From NCBI GenBank assembly GCA_030642025.1, contig DAOWOO010000124.1, positions 1-5,337 of the forward strand: 5,337 nt of DNA, read 5' to 3'. This document shows, piece by piece, positions 4,502 to 5,337 of this stretch. Both the position numbers and the translations under genes were made by a program. Origin of the DNA: Candidatus Zixiibacteriota bacterium. GTDB lineage: Bacteria > Zixibacteria > MSB-5A5 > GN15 > PGXB01. The notes beneath the pieces are model-generated. The model was not told the DNA's origin, did not search any database, and was given only the letters and a program-made list of their open reading frames with translations. Each line of letters opens with the position of its first letter. The stretch's first letter is position 1.

Positions 4502-5337
4502 ATGCCGACACTACGACAGGTAAAAAAGCGAATAAACTCGGTCATCTCGACCCGCCAGATTACCAAGGCGATGGAGATGGTAGCCGCCGCCAAACTGCGT
4601 AAAGCACAGATGAAAATTATGCAGGTGCGGCCGTACTCGGAGAAGCTTGATAATATCCTGGTAAATCTGTCGGCAGCTGCATCCGGAGAGTTGAACCATC
4701 CGTTTTTTGAGAAACGGGAGGTGAAAAGGAGAACTCTGGTGCTGGTGACGTCGGACCGCGGTTTCTGCGGTTCATTTAACGCCAATCTTATCCGTCGGGC
4801 GCAACAGTGGCTGGATGATAAGGATCAAGATAGCGTCGAACTGGTGGTGGTCGGCAAGAAGGGTCTGGACTTTTTCAAGAGACGTCCCTGGCCGATAGCC
4901 GACAGGTTTATCGACTGGTCGGGCAACCTTGATTATGCCAAGACCCGCGACGTAGTCGATTTTCTTACCAAACGTTTCCTGGGCGGCGAGACTGATGAGA
5001 TCAGCGTGGTTTACACCCAGTTTCTATCGACCGCTAGGTATAAAATCATCGAGGTTCCATATCTCCCGGTAGAACAGCCGGAAACCGGTGATGAACCCCG
5101 GGGGGGGAATTTGGATTATATTTTTGAACCGTCACCGGAGGTAATTTTCGGCGATCTGATGCCAAAATATACGCTGACCAAGATGGTAACGATACTGGCC
5201 GATTCGTTTGCCTCCGAGCACGGGACACGTATGCTGGCCATGGGATCGGCAACCAAGAATGCCGGTGAGATGATTGAATCGTTGACCCTGCAGTACAACA
5301 AGGCGCGGCAGGCGGCGATTACCAAAGAACTTCTGGA
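4502..5337 (+). CDS. atpG: F1 ATP synthase subunit gamma, nearly complete (3' end outside window)
   Basis: From the ATG at 4502 the frame is open for 278 codons plus two bases to the window edge. The N-terminal helix carries TRQITKAMEMVAAAKLRKAQ (17-36), the most conserved gamma segment, including Met24 (E. coli Met23). The Rossmann-like middle domain contains LVTSDRGFCGSFNANL (81-96). The C-terminal helix has SEHGTRMLAMGSATKNAGEM (238-257) and YNKARQAAITKELL, so only about 10-15 residues should be missing. Gamma is the rotating shaft that couples the c-ring to the alpha/beta hexamer. The start lies 3 nt after the atpA stop with only a weak purine-rich upstream region (AAGAATAAG), suggesting coupling to atpA. 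Codons 200-202 include a run of eight G (5100-5107) in the variable middle region; the frame is intact across it. Confidence 0.97.
   Translation, partial: MPTLRQVKKRINSVISTRQITKAMEMVAAAKLRKAQMKIMQVRPYSEKLDNILVNLSAAASGELNHPFFEKREVKRRTLVLVTSDRGFCGSFNANLIRRAQQWLDDKDQDSVELVVVGKKGLDFFKRRPWPIADRFIDWSGNLDYAKTRDVVDFLTKRFLGGETDEISVVYTQFLSTARYKIIEVPYLPVEQPETGDEPRGGNLDYIFEPSPEVIFGDLMPKYTLTKMVTILADSFASEHGTRMLAMGSATKNAGEMIESLTLQYNKARQAAITKELL

Overview
This window is the interior of a bacterial F-type (F1Fo) ATP synthase operon. All genes lie on the + strand and are tightly packed, in the order atpZ(3' end)-atpI-atpB-atpE-atpF-atpH-atpA-atpG(5' part). This is the classical order, with two small accessory membrane proteins ahead of the Fo genes. 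Both end genes are cut by the window edges, so the operon promoter and the expected downstream atpD and atpC are not visible.

Layout: 1-128 is the end of atpZ, overlapping atpI (125-547) by ATGA. atpI overlaps atpB (subunit a, 547-1413) by TGATG. A 55-nt AT-rich leader with a perfect AGGAGG precedes atpE (subunit c, 1469-1702). A 67-nt spacer holding a 9-bp hairpin precedes atpF (subunit b, 1770-2255). atpH (delta, 2260-2808) follows after 4 nt. A 178-nt spacer with a 14-nt palindrome and only tiny open frames then precedes atpA (alpha, 2987-4498). atpG (gamma, 4502-end) starts 3 nt after the atpA stop. No terminator, tRNA, mobile element or CRISPR array is visible.

How the genes work together: a and c form the ion channel and rotor ring, b2-delta is the peripheral stalk, alpha (with beta, outside the window) forms the catalytic head, and gamma is the central shaft. 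AtpZ and AtpI are non-structural helpers linked to c-ring assembly and/or divalent cation handling. The c subunit lacks the glutamine and serine/threonine ligands of Na+-type rings, so a proton-driven enzyme is predicted.

Organism: a bacterium of roughly balanced GC content with Shine-Dalgarno-led genes. Subunit a has a hydrophobic, signal-like N-terminus and a His-rich segment, resembling what I recall from Bacteroidetes/Chlorobi-type (FCB) and related uncultured phyla. This placement is tentative. I see no previously undescribed system here. The points worth a second look are residue variants in subunits a and alpha and two unusual intergenic spacers.
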